From the NCBI GenBank assembly GCA_963691655.1, contig OY829327.1:63996079-64060078 (forward strand): 64,000 bases of DNA, read 5' to 3'. This DNA comes from Toxonevra muliebris (taxonomy: Eukaryota > Arthropoda > Insecta > Diptera > Pallopteridae). The notes under the pieces are model-generated. The model was not told the origin of the DNA, searched no databases, and worked only from the letters and a program-made list of their open reading frames with translations. This document shows positions 45,807 to 56,159 of this stretch, piece after piece. How positions within the stretch are numbered: the stretch's first letter is position 1; each line of letters begins with the position of its first letter. Both the position numbers and the translations under genes were made by a program.

Positions 45807-47089
45807 CAGGGTGACAATCGTAAAGTGATGCACACATTTCAGCAGTTATTTTCAAAAGGACGTACTTCCATTAAGTACAATTAAGTGTTAACACTGCTGA
45901 ATATATAAGCATTCATTTGAACCCCACCTCATTCAATATAACCTCCTTTAGCCTGTACACATGCCTTCAATCGATCCGGAAATCGTAGGACTGTTCGCCG
46001 CAGGACTTCCTGATCAATTTCAGTCCAGGCTTTCTCTAATGAATTTGTCAGCGACTCCAGACTGTGGTGTTGAGATGCACAACCCTTACTCTCTAAAATA
46101 CTCCAAATAGAGTAGTCCATTGGATTCAAGTCTGGGGAGTATGGTGGCCATTCTTGAGATGTTCTTAATCCAGAAAAATTGTCTTTTATCCATGTTTGCG
46201 TTAATTTTGCCATGTGGGAAGGTGCAGAATCTTGCTGGAAAGTCCAGTTTTCATTTCCAAATGTATCTTGGGCCCAGGGAAAAACATGTTCATTTAAAAT
46301 GCTCCGATAAACAACCTGGTCAATTTTAACACCCTCTTCAACGAATATTAGAGGGGTTCTGGCATTAGCGGAAACTCCAGCCCATACCATAACGGAAGCT
46401 GGCTTTTGAACTCGGCCAACAGTCCTATTTTGTTGCGATGATGATGTTAGCCACATTCGGTCATTTTGCGCATTGAAATGTTGTTCAACCGTGAAAATTT
46501 TTTCATCTGTAAAAAAATTAATTTCAACATTTTTTAACACGGAGGAGCGTAGCCTTGCATCTTTGCAGTCGCAAATCTTTCTTTTTTTGTGTCAGATCTT
46601 GAGCTTTTCGGAGCTTGTACGGCTTAAGATTAAGCTTTGATTTTGCAATGATTCGCACTGTTTCACGGTTTACACCCACTTCCTTAGCGATTTTTCTCAT
46701 TGAGCGCCTTGGATTTCGCTTGATTCGTTTACGAATTTTTTCTGTTAAACCAGTCGTGGCAACTGTTGAAAATTTTCCCCGGTCTCTATCTCCAAAACCC
46801 GCAGTTTCATTATATCGAATAATAGCTCGGTCTACCGTACGACTTGACAAATTTAAAGCCTTTGCAATTTGACGGCTACTATAATTTGCCAAATGAAATT
46901 TCATAATTTCGCGACGAATATTTTCCTTGTCCATTTTTATGGAAATTTCAAAATGTAATAACAAAAATTCAAATGAAATTAAAAGCAAAGCCAATGATGA
47001 ATGAATTTGCTTTTTAAATTAAAGTAACGGTAAATGGCAAAGCTTGCTGCAGAGTATTAAACTTGCGTCACTTTACAATTGTCACCCTG
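45807..47089 (-). mobile_element. maT-clade mariner element, complete ends
   Basis: TIRs CAGGGTGACAATCGTAAAGT and ACTTTACAATTGTCACCCTG, with TA on each side (45805-45806 and 47090-47091). 1283 bp, a normal size for the clade. It is inserted in the Harbinger element. Confidence 0.92.
45929..46934 (-). pseudogene. maT (DD37D) transposase with one frameshift
   Basis: Starts MDKENIRREIMKFHLANYSS at 46934. Paired helix-turn-helix: SRQIAKALNLSSRTVDRAII and RKIAKEVGVNRETVRII. The DDE core holds FFTDEKIFTVE (first D), WTFQQDSAPSHMAKLTQ (second D) and PPYSPDLNPMDYSIW (third D). I count 37 residues between the second and third aspartates, hence DD37D, the maT clade of IS630-Tc1-mariner. The frame changes once near 46535-46550, before NVEINFFTDEK. 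All three aspartates are present, and no other break is seen. Confidence 0.9.
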
Positions 47090-47604
47090 TATATATTAAG
47101 ATGTTGTATGCAAATGAAACTTCTACTGGATGCTTTCAGCGGTCAGTGGATGAGCAGTGGGGCATTTCGATGAGCCAGCCATTGATATGTCGAAACATCC
47201 ATAGGATAGCAGACCCAATCAACAAGATGATCCGGGAGTATGTTTGTTTCCTCATGACTCCAACAGAGCGACATAAATCTCCATGGATATAACTCAATTA
47301 ATGTGCAGATGGTAACCAGATGGAATCTTTTTATATTTTGAATCTTAATTTAAATATTTTTAGATATGACCCTACGTTAAAAATTTTAAATTAATAAATA
47401 AAAAAACAATAATAGAAATGTCATTTGCCAACGTTACTACTTTTTTCAATTTTTTTTGCGATAATTGTAGCTAAGAACTTTTAGCGAAAATTGTCGCTAA
47501 CACAGAGTTACAGAATCAGTACATCGTTAGTGCAAGCGACAAAATCGCAAATTGCGATAGCGATTGTCGGTCGCTAAGAAAGTTACAGAATCGCACCGCT
47601 GCAC

Positions 47605-49330
47605 ACTGGTCGATGCCACAGTCCAAAAATAAAAAAATCCAATTTCCCATAAGAACAAGCTTTTTAATATAACCGTACTCTTTAAGAATAGCTTCAAAAG
47701 AGAGCATGTTTGTTGGTTTGTTCTTACAGTGCAACTTTAAAAAAAGAATATAAATCAATTTTGTATTGAAAAGAAAGGAATTAGCTTCATTTCTAAATAA
47801 TTTTAATGTTCCTAACTTGTTGTGTACTTTTTATAATATTAATGTTGTGCTAATACCATTATTAGTGTTTTCTTATCCATGCATTTAAATTTCAGATAGA
47901 GTTTTAGTTGCTTTCCTCCCTGATCCCTCCATTGGGATTTTTTTCTTAATAATAGTCAACGTTTTAAAATTCTAATCTGTTAATATCAGCTGTCCGTTTC
48001 TGCCCGTGTTTGTGTTATCTCCCACAGACCAAAGCAAGCCCGTTGTTTTTGCTTCTGCTTTCAGCTGTGCATCTGTAACTTTTTGTGTGTTTTTTCTGTT
48101 CTGTTTCAACTAATACGCATTTGATTTTTCATTTACTCTTAAGTACGGATCCTTTTATAACGGGATAGCGAAAATTACATATTAAAATCTGTTTTTCATT
48201 TGCTGGAATATCAATTTTATAATTTTTTTATAAATAGTCGCTATTTGAATTATTAATTTTCTTATTTTGTAAAACTCAATCATATTCAAAATTTGTTGTA
48301 TTTAAAAAACATATTGAGTACAATTTTTTTTTTCAATTTTTTGCTTGTTTGGGTAGGAAGGGGGTAATAGGGGGAGGAAGGGGTAGGTGAGCAGGCGTTC
48401 AACCACGCCTATTTTATAATATAATAATTTTTAGATTGTTTTAAAGCCGTAACCAAAGTTTAACGTTCTATCTCAACTGGAAGTATTTTGGGCCGCTGAC
48501 TCCATAGAAGTCCGACCACTGTGCCCTGATTTCTTTTATTGTGAAACTCTATTTTATTCTATATTAGTTTGAGAAAAAAAAATGATCACTATAATACAAA
48601 AAACAAAAAAAATCAAATGTTGTTTGAAAGACTTTCGATATTTAGGTGTGCTAAAATTATAGCGCACTTGAACCAATTAATTAGCAAAAAATTTTATTAG
48701 GATAATATACTAATAAGTTAAAGCAACGCAACCAGAATTGGGATAATGTATGTGTACTGTGATAATTAAATGAAAGCTAGTGAACAGTAAAATATAAATA
48801 ATTAATATGTAGACAGCAATATTATTATTGTTACACAAAAAAATTAAAAAGGTAATAGATGTTATGAATTTTTTAGAGTTAATTTTCCTCACGGTTCTGG
48901 GACTCCAGTCCACCATAACGACAAAAATTATTCCCGTGACCGTCTTCCTCCATAACAGAATGAATGCAATCGTGCAGGGAGTTCACAAGTTAGTTCAAGT
49001 TCAAAATGGAGTCAACATGAGTTGCAGCACCAGTGGCAGCAAACAAGCCCGCGGATAGTAAAAATAGAAGCTAACTGCCTGTGCCTTTGTACAAATAAAC
49101 ATCTTTACTGATTTCAACATATAGTTCTTGTCAGACGTTGACGATAAACGTATTACCACTTCAGCATCAGTTTTCGCTTCTTGTTTAAATTTATGTTTCA
49201 GTCGCCCGTGTGAACACCCACTAAGAGAGTGTGTATGATCAATTTGTTGTGTATTGGCGAGTTGCATTTTAACATCTTCGAGAACAGTTCTATGGATTTC
49301 GAAATTGGATCTAAGCTGCTTCATAAGAAA
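47605..49330. other. No recognised gene; one MITE-like terminus
   Basis: AT-rich spacer with low-complexity G-rich DNA at 48350-48395. CAGTCGCCCGTGTGAACACC at 49199-49218 resembles the palindromic MITE terminus but has no partner arm. The frames at 48828-49058 and 49001-49324 are unrecognised. Confidence 0.35.
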
Positions 49331-49661
49331 TACTTCTTTTTGAAAAGTAACACCTTAGTGGCTGTTCACACGAGTGCAAGCATGAACGCCTGTCTGAAAG
49401 AGATAGGTAGAAAAAATAGGTATTAAGGAAGAGACAGAAATTCGCATGTCTTTTTCTAACTACCTATTTTTTCTACCTTTCTCTTTCAGACAGGCGTTCA
49501 TGCTTGCGCCCGTGTGAACAGCCACAAACTTTAGAAATGAGCGCACTTATTTTTAATTCGAAGTTACTCATAAGTTTTGATTCGAGAGAGATAAATTCGT
49601 TTAAGAGTCTTTCAAAAGTTTGCTCTGTATGCATTCGTAGCCGATCTTTCATCGCTTTCAT
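49215..49661 (-). pseudogene. Unidentified coding-like ORF split by a palindromic MITE
   Basis: The minus frame from 49661 reads MKAMKDRLRMHTEQTFERLL, NEFISLESKLMSNFELKISA and LISKV up to the MITE boundary near 49525. Beyond the MITE (49357 downward) another frame reads MKQLRSNFEIHRTVLEDVKM and QLANTQQIDHTHSLS. Both have a helical, coiled-coil-like pattern and a non-random residue mix, and may be parts of one lost gene or transposon ORF. I do not recognise the family. Confidence 0.3.
49358..49525. mobile_element. Palindromic MITE, complete reference copy
   Basis: 168 bp. The left arm GTGGCTGTTCACACGAGTGC AAGCATGAACGCCTGTCTGA and onward is mirrored by a right arm ending CGCCCGTGTGAACAGCCAC. 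The arms are about 62 bp and the loop about 40 bp. Other copies or halves lie at 8820, 13908 and 27185. No clear target duplication. Confidence 0.82.
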
Positions 49662-49928
49662 TTAGCTAGAGATTGAAACATACAGATTAGATATATCACT
49701 GATCTTATGTGATTTAGGTGTGTTAATAGGAGTTGGCCGCTGTTATAGCTACTAAAATTCTTAATGAAAATATAGCAATATTTCATTTTTGTTTGTTAAA
49801 TTGCTAAAATATAGTTTCTATCCCGTTTTAATTGAAAAGTGGCTATGTGCCCGTTTTTATTGAAAAGTGAAATGCAGAAATTAAAATTAAGAAAATTTAA
49901 AAGTTATATGAAATATCCCCCAAAATGT

Positions 49929-50037
49929 AAGCCTTTTCCATAGTGAAGGCTAAAATAATAATTTTGTTTTCTGCCTAAATGTAGACAACGAAAGCTATGT
50001 CGGAGTCTAAGCCGTTTTCACAGTGAAGGCTAAAACA
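49929..50037. repeat. Direct repeat, two units
   Basis: TAAGCCTTTTCCATAGTGAA then GGCTAAAATAA at 49929, and TAAGCCGTTTTCACAGTGAA then GGCTAAAACAA at about 50009. Confidence 0.6.
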
Positions 50038-50243
50038 ACAGGGCGCACGAAATTTTGAAAATTTAAAATTTGGATGACATCCCTGTTCAAAATTTTGTGT
50101 GTATATGCAATAGTGGGATAAGATTTAGCTTAGGTAGTGCAGTTCAGGGAGGTTGTTGCATTAGGTGATACAATTGAATTCAACGAAAAGCTTTTAATGA
50201 AAAGCTTTTAATAATATATCGGAGAGAATTGAATCGTGATAAT

Positions 50244-50977
50244 CACCCCTATTGCAGATCACGATAGAGATTGAATCTCTATTTCTATTGTCTTTTTCTA
50301 TTCCTACAATAAATGGTATTGCTAGTCCTGATAGAGATGATCCAGGACAAAAACCATTTCGAACAAATTTCGAAGTTAATATATAACAGCTGATGCCAGT
50401 AAATGACAACAAAAATATTTGCAAACAGAAATAAATAAAATAAAAGAGTTAAATTCAAAATATATAAAAAAAAATTAAATAAAATGGAATCTGTTGGTGC
50501 GGCAATTTTAGCAATAGAAAAGGAGCATCTGAAGTGCTGAAGTGCTTTTACTTAAAGTGGAACGAAAATTTTTGAGGGACTTCAGTAATCCTATGAAAAT
50601 GGGTGATAGTGAAATTTCATTAATATTTAAATTAGTGTTATAAAAAATTTAAGGCTGAGTAGGCCCGTTTTCAATGGACATTTATCCTAATGTCAGCACA
50701 TTATAAATAATTTATTTTTAAAATGCAATATTTTTTATTTAAATTAATGTAATACTCACATTTTTAATTCTTTTAGCCATTAAAACCCATTGACGGAAAG
50801 AGTTAATTTCTTTAATTCCGACAAGCAAAACATTATAAAAAAGATCTTATCTCGATTGGGATTTGTGATGCCAGATTTTCTATTTTCGAACATAAAAGAA
50901 TCACGTAAGGAACTTGCAATGCCAATATAGAGATTTCCCTATAGTTGCCATCTCTATCGTGATCTGCAATAGGGGTG
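50244..50977. mobile_element. Element with 28-bp perfect terminal inverted repeats
   Basis: CACCCCTATTGCAGATCACG then ATAGAGAT (50244-50271) is mirrored exactly at 50950-50977. 734 bp, no ORF of note; a second internal ATAGAGATTGAATCTCTAT palindrome follows the left end. Flanks AAT and AAC do not settle the target duplication length. Confidence 0.75.
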
Positions 50978-50999
50978 AACAGCTTCTCTCAGAGAATAC

Positions 51000-53195
51000 G
51001 AAAAATTAAAAATTCGAACAAAAGCCGCTTGACAAAACAACCTGTCTTCACTTACTTTTACTACTTTTTTACCAATTTCCATTTGACAAAATAGCTTCTT
51101 TCGAAAGAAGTCGTTTCGTCAAAAGCAAAGCTGGCAAAATTGACTTCTTGTCTCAGATAAGCTGATTTTGCAATCATTTGATCGCGAACGTTCATTACGA
51201 CAAAACATCTTGTGTCGATAAAAGTCCTTTTGTAAAAACAAAAATTTAAAAAAAGTCAAGTCTTACCTTAACACTAGTGCTTTTGTTAAAAGGAGCAGAG
51301 AAGAAAGAGGAAAAGAAGCTGTTTTGTTGTTCAACAGTAGAATAAAATCCAGTAATTAAACTTTCGTACAAATGGAGCGAGGTAAAAAACTTGTGATTAT
51401 GGCCAAAGAAGTGAAAGAAGAAGACGTCTTTGCGTACGGCAAAAAAAAGAAGAAAATAGAAATATCTTTGGCTGAAGGATATGTTGAAAACTATGATAAT
51501 AAGAATAGTGTCCAGAATTTCGTTCATAAAGATGGATCGGTTTTAAAACAACTTCCCTGTGAGACAACTATATCTATTGATGTCGGGGGTGATGATAACA
51601 CTAATTCAAAAGCAACACACGAAAATAAGTAACAAGACCATCTATACAGTTAACAGCCACGAAAACTTTGAAATGTAGATGAAGACGTTTTTCATAAAAC
51701 CAATAACGATGATTCTGATTGTGGATCTTCCATTTCACGGTGTATAATGGAACTCAATGTTACTTATGGAATGAAACAATTGCAAAGACTCATATATTTG
51801 CGCAATGTTTGAAAAAGTTGTGGGTCACAGGTAACTTTAGTGTGGCACTCTCTATGCCCATATTAATAAAAAGAAGAAAAATTCATTTTTTTCCATATAT
51901 CATAGTTGCATATGACTGGGCCAAGTTAATATCGGCTACAAACAATAAATTAAACTAGAGGATTTCTTTTATTTTAATGATCTGATGAAGGACAAGTACA
52001 TATGAAGAAAAATTAATATTTCGGGTATTTTCTGAGTCGTATTTGTTTAATTTTGCCGACTGAATTAATTAATTTTTATTATTCTTCAGGAAAAAAGTTT
52101 GAGTGGGACCATGTTCGTTGAATGCGGTATGAGAAAAGCAAATCTGATGTGTTGCAATACACATCATCGCTGCACCCAAAAGACGCTTTTGAGCAGCTAG
52201 ACATTAACTCTCGTCGTCCAAAAGTGCCAACTCCAAAATTAGTCGCAAGTTACTCGTCTTCATTGGCCATATCACAAAACGAAAAACGGTATTTGTCATG
52301 CTGCCACTGATCAGTATACATTTACATAGTTTTTATCAATACATTAGAGCCGAAGGAGAACATCCGGTTGAAATCAATACCGGATCTGGACGAAGAAGAA
52401 ACTTAAAAACGATAAGTTTTTCTGTACTAAAATTGTAACCTCAATAGTCTAGTGGGTAGTGCACTAGACTTTCATCCCGACAGGTTCGGGTTCGATTCCC
52501 GTTTTCTGCTGGTGGTTAATTTTCATAACCTTCTTATATCCACTATCAATATGAAGTGTACGAGAATTATAAGAAAGTGTTTGTATACTTGGGTATACAC
52601 CTTGATTGGTGATGACAAAACTACCAAGCCGATAAAAAATTGCCACACCCCCGTTCGGGATCGGCGATAAACTGTAGGTCCAACTATGTGGTATAACAAT
52701 GGGCCGTTCAGGCCTTAGTGTGTCTCTCGACAGCCACTCTAACCTAACCTAACTTAAAAAATATGTTTTATTTATATATCGAAAAAAATATTAATTTTTT
52801 TTTTAATTATTTGGCTATTATATTGTAAACGTCCAATTTTTTTTCATTTCAGTTTAACAAAACAATTTCTCTTGACATACCATAAGTGACTAAGACAGTT
52901 TAATTTCTTAATCAAAACAATTTTGACAAAACAACTTGTGTGATATAAGCCATTTTTTTGTTAAAAATCCATTTGACAAAACAACCTATCTTTTTTTTAC
53001 AATTTTAAAGAGAACTGTTCTTGCCATCTTAAAAGAAAAAAAAAAGATCGCAAAATGTTTGTCAGATATTTGTGTATAAAGTCTAACTATAACATTTCTT
53101 TTATTTTCTGTACAAAAACTTTTGCGAGGTATTTTAACAGTTTTTCGCTCTCCTGAAAAGTTAACGATTTAGAAAGAAGTCGTTTTGTTAAATGC
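51000..53195. mobile_element. Decayed element with TTTGACAAAACAACTT subterminal repeats
   Basis: TTGACAAAACAACCTGTC (51030), TTTGACAAAATAGC (51083), its inverse GTCGTTTCGTCAAAAG (51109) and GACAAAACATCTTGTG (51199) cluster on the left. TTTTGACAAAACAACTTGTG (52921), TTTGACAAAACAACCTATC (52972) and GAAGTCGTTTTGTTAAA (53175) cluster on the right. Such strand-mixed clusters at both ends are typical transposase-binding arrays. Coding remnants lie between (51372-51632, lysine-rich MERGKKLVIMAKEVKEEDVF, and 52080-52310). The family is unknown. A SINE is inserted at 52439. Confidence 0.5.
52439..52757 (+). mobile_element. tRNA-derived SINE with LINE-type 3' tail
   Basis: The head ACCTCAATAGTCTAGTGGGT then AGTGCACTAGAC holds the A box, and GGTTCGGGTTCGATTCCCG holds the B box, as in tRNA-Asp/Glu-like genes. 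A body follows with ACCTTCTTATATCCACTATC and GTTCGGGATCGGCGATAAAC. The 3' tail (52687-52751) reads TGGTATAACAATGGGCC and then CCACTCTAACCTAACCTAAC. It matches the 3' UTR of the LINE at 14038-16552. It ends with an A-rich run. No clear target duplication. Confidence 0.85.
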
Positions 53196-53333
53196 CCACA
53201 GATATGTGTAATGACTGTAAAGTTAACAGAACTGGTATTTTATTTAATTTTCACCAGCTGATATCAAAAATTGTGTCCGTTCACGGAGCAACCCACTAAT
53301 AGAAAGAAGGCAGAAACAGATTGCTCACCCCAT

Positions 53334-53771
53334 TATTATTATTATTATTTGAAGGAAGGACGACTCGAAAGTCAGGCACAGCGACCTATAAGATCTTTTG
53401 TACCAAAGCCCCAAGAAAGAAAGAAAGGAAGGGAGAAAGAAAGATAGATAAGAAACATACCCAAGCCGAGAATCGAACTCGGGTCTCCAGAAACAAGAGT
53501 CTGGCACTCTTCCACTAGACCACAGTGGCGATGGTAGGATCTACAGTTTAACGCCGATTCCGAACGGCTATGTGGCAATTTTTTAATCAGCTCGTTGGTC
53601 TTGCCATTACCAACCAAGGTGTGTACTTGTACACATTCTTATAATTCTCATCCACTTCATATCGATAGTGAATATAAGAAGTTTATGAGAATTAACCACC
53701 AGACCAAGACGGGAATCGAACCCGCAACCTTCTGGATGAAAGTCACTATCCACTAGACTATCGAGGTCGTC
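53334..53771 (-). mobile_element. Chimeric dimeric SINE with 13-bp TSD
   Basis: On the minus strand a first unit starts at 53771: GACCTCGATAGTCTAGTGGA (A box), GCGGGTTCGATTCCCG (B box), and the same body as the 52439 SINE up to GGCGTTAAACTGTAG. Without the LINE tail it passes into a second tRNA-like head near 53527: CACTGTGGTCTAGTGGAAGA, then GACCCGAGTTCGATTCTCGG. Then come a pyrimidine-rich body and an (AAT)n tail. The whole is flanked by TTGCTCACCCCAT (53321-53333 and 53772-53784), so both units inserted together. Confidence 0.82.
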
Positions 53772-53789
53772 TTGCTCACCCCATAGTGA

Positions 53790-55650
53790 AATAAATAAAG
53801 TGAAATAAATAGAAGTGACGCCCTCTTTTCTGTTCACTGACGTCTGCCAAATTCGAAAATTATTCTCTTCCTTCTCCCGAAACATTTGATATTTCAGAAG
53901 TAAATGTAAAAAAATATTAACCCATTGGTACCAGCACAATATAAAAATAAAATAGAAAAATTTTAAAAGATCTTCAAACGCGTTTGTAACAACTATGTGC
54001 ATAATGTGAACCAAGAATTTAATCCAAAACTTAGTGTTTTTGTTATGTATGCCATTCAATTAAAAAATCTACCTCTCCGAAATTTAAATAAAACTCTTTT
54101 GAAATCGATAAAACTATTTAGAAGATAAAGAGGACATTTTTGAAGACGATAATTGTAAAAGTATTGTATTTTGCTTATTTAAATATTTTATAGAACCACA
54201 CTCTACAAAATATTTTGAGAGCTTTTATTTCAGAAAAAAAAACAACAAACGAAAGGTTTCTTGTTTTTTGATACTTTTATTTCATTTATTTATTTGTGTA
54301 CAGTTGACGAAAATGGGTTAAGAGAGTTTTCTCTCATAAACAAAATTATTTGTCAAAATTTATTGAGCGAATACTTGTCATAATTGTCAAATCTCAGAAG
54401 ACCTGAGAATATTTCAGATTACTTTCTGCTATCTGGCATACTGTATACTGTGGCTCACCCCACCAGCGACAAGAAAAATGAAAATCAAGCACTAAACGTT
54501 GCAAAGCACAGAAATGTTACCACAACGATAACACAATAAATAACAGCAACAGCTGTAAGTACCACAACCAGGGTTGCCGTTTTGCGTATTTGTAAGCAAA
54601 TTTGCTTGCTTTTTTTGCGGTTGTGCACATGTGAACTTTTTCCCCATTTTGTTTATTAAAAAAAAAAATAATTTGAGCTTACATTTGCAAGAAAACTTTG
54701 ATATTGGCATTATTTATCTTTACTCCTTTTACTTCGTTTTTGTGTTTTTATATTCATGCATACTTGGTTTCACCCTGCAAGTATCTAGCTTTACCTTTTG
54801 TTGTCGGATGAAAAATATAAGTAGTACCAAAGTTCATCATCATCTCTGCGTTCGATTACGGTTATCGAAAATTTGTTTACGTACTTTTCCATCAAAAACT
54901 TTCAGGGAGAGAATAAAAGAAAGATTAAGAAAAAATTCTCACAAAGAGAAAACTATCAGAAAAAGTATGTGAACAGAAAGCTATTAAAAACTTTCAATTA
55001 AACAGCTGATCCATTTTTTTTGGCAATTAATTTTTTGCGCGAAAAAATATTATGCGGAGCTGCTTTGCGGGTTTAAGCCAAAAAATAAAGATATATTTGA
55101 GCAATTCACAGGGTGTCTTATTTGGTGTCGTATCCTCTCATTTGTCATAAATTCTCATTTTTCATCTTAGAAATTTTTTTTTAGAATTTTATAAAAGAGT
55201 TATTTGCGCGATAATTTTTCGTCACAAAACAACACTTTGTACACATAAAAGTAATTATAAACAACAATTGTGCGATCGCAGAAAGTGCAAACTGACCACA
55301 AATTGTGTGTTTATTCTTTCTTCAGGTCTGCCAATTAATTAAAAAAAAATAAATTTGTGCTTATTCATTAATTAAAATAGAGTAATGACTTTAACAAATT
55401 TAACATAACAAAATTATTTTTGACCTTTTCATAATTGACAGTTCTTTTTTTTCGGCGGCTAAAAATTTGTGAAAGTAAAAATTTTACTTTCAGAAACTTT
55501 CAACTACTATTTTCTCTCTCATGCTCTCATTTTTCTCTCGCGTTGAAAGTTTTTCGAATACGTGAATACTTCTCCAGTAAAACAATTGTTGACAATTTTC
55601 AACAATTTTTTGTACGTAACAGACCTATTGCAAATTGTTATATAAAAATC
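53790..55650. other. No recognised feature
   Basis: AT-rich spacer. The ORFs at 54574-54972 and 55435-55692 are unrecognised. No repeat shared with the rest of the window was noticed. Confidence 0.35.
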
Positions 55651-56159
55651 AGGGGGCTCACGTTGATTTTTTTGTCATGTCGACTAAGTTGATCAGCATC
55701 AAATATACCATGGTAGAAGTATAAAAAGGTAGTTTCATTTTCAATATTTTGGACGGCATTTTGAATTTTTGACAAATAAAAAAATGTTCAGAGATGCATT
55801 TTACAAAATGAGAAACATTGTAAAATGTAGTAGTAGATGAATTTTACTTTTGTTATTTAGTAGTAAATAATGAATTTAAATTTTATAATTTCTAATAGGC
55901 CAAATAAAATAAAAAAAATAGATTTTATTGTTTTCTTTATTACCAAATATTGTTTGGTAATTAATGCAATGAAAATGTTTACAATCCTACTTATTTGTAT
56001 TTGCTGTATGCACCACTGATTTGAATTCTGTTGGAATTTGACACAATAATTTGAAATTCGTTTGTGTCAAATTAATTAAAAATCGTGACAAATATATTAA
56101 AAATTTCTGTTTTAAATTTATTTTATTAATATTAAATATAAAATTGTGTTTTTTTTTAA

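Larger units (their letters stand above)
44908..47292 (+). pseudogene. Harbinger transposase remnant, N-terminal half only
   Basis: The first piece starts MAFNYLAYDIITREND and, with stops, reaches LVDDPFHLDD, KKMYRITLDLVQNVISEIME and ELKGHRITALFAEK (ending 45255). This is the helical N-terminal module of HARBI1-like transposases. The second piece after the maT insertion reads TGCFQRSVDEQWGISMSQPL, ICRNIHRIADPINKMIREYV and LMTPTERH, the helix-turn-helix segment that precedes the DDE catalytic domain. The catalytic domain is absent, so the copy is dead. Confidence 0.75.
44597..47598 (+). mobile_element. PIF/Harbinger element interrupted by a maT mariner
   Basis: The terminal repeats GGTGCGATTCTGTAACT at the left and AGTTACAGAATCGCACC at the right are 17-bp perfect inverted repeats. 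CTG at 44594-44596 and 47599-47601 is a plausible 3-bp duplication. Subterminal TTAGCGACAAT-type motifs occur at both ends. The 1283-bp maT insertion accounts for 45807-47089. What remains is about 1.7 kb with part of a transposase gene. Confidence 0.8.

Noticed and set aside
52439..52510. Functional tRNA gene
   Set aside because: A and B boxes are present but the acceptor stem does not close and a SINE body follows.
53480..53530. Second functional tRNA gene on the minus strand
   Set aside because: The tRNA-like head is embedded in a SINE unit within one target duplication and lacks a matching acceptor stem.
54574..54972. 132-codon plus-strand ORF as a host gene
   Set aside because: No recognisable domain, AT-driven composition with F/L/S-rich start, no splice or promoter context.
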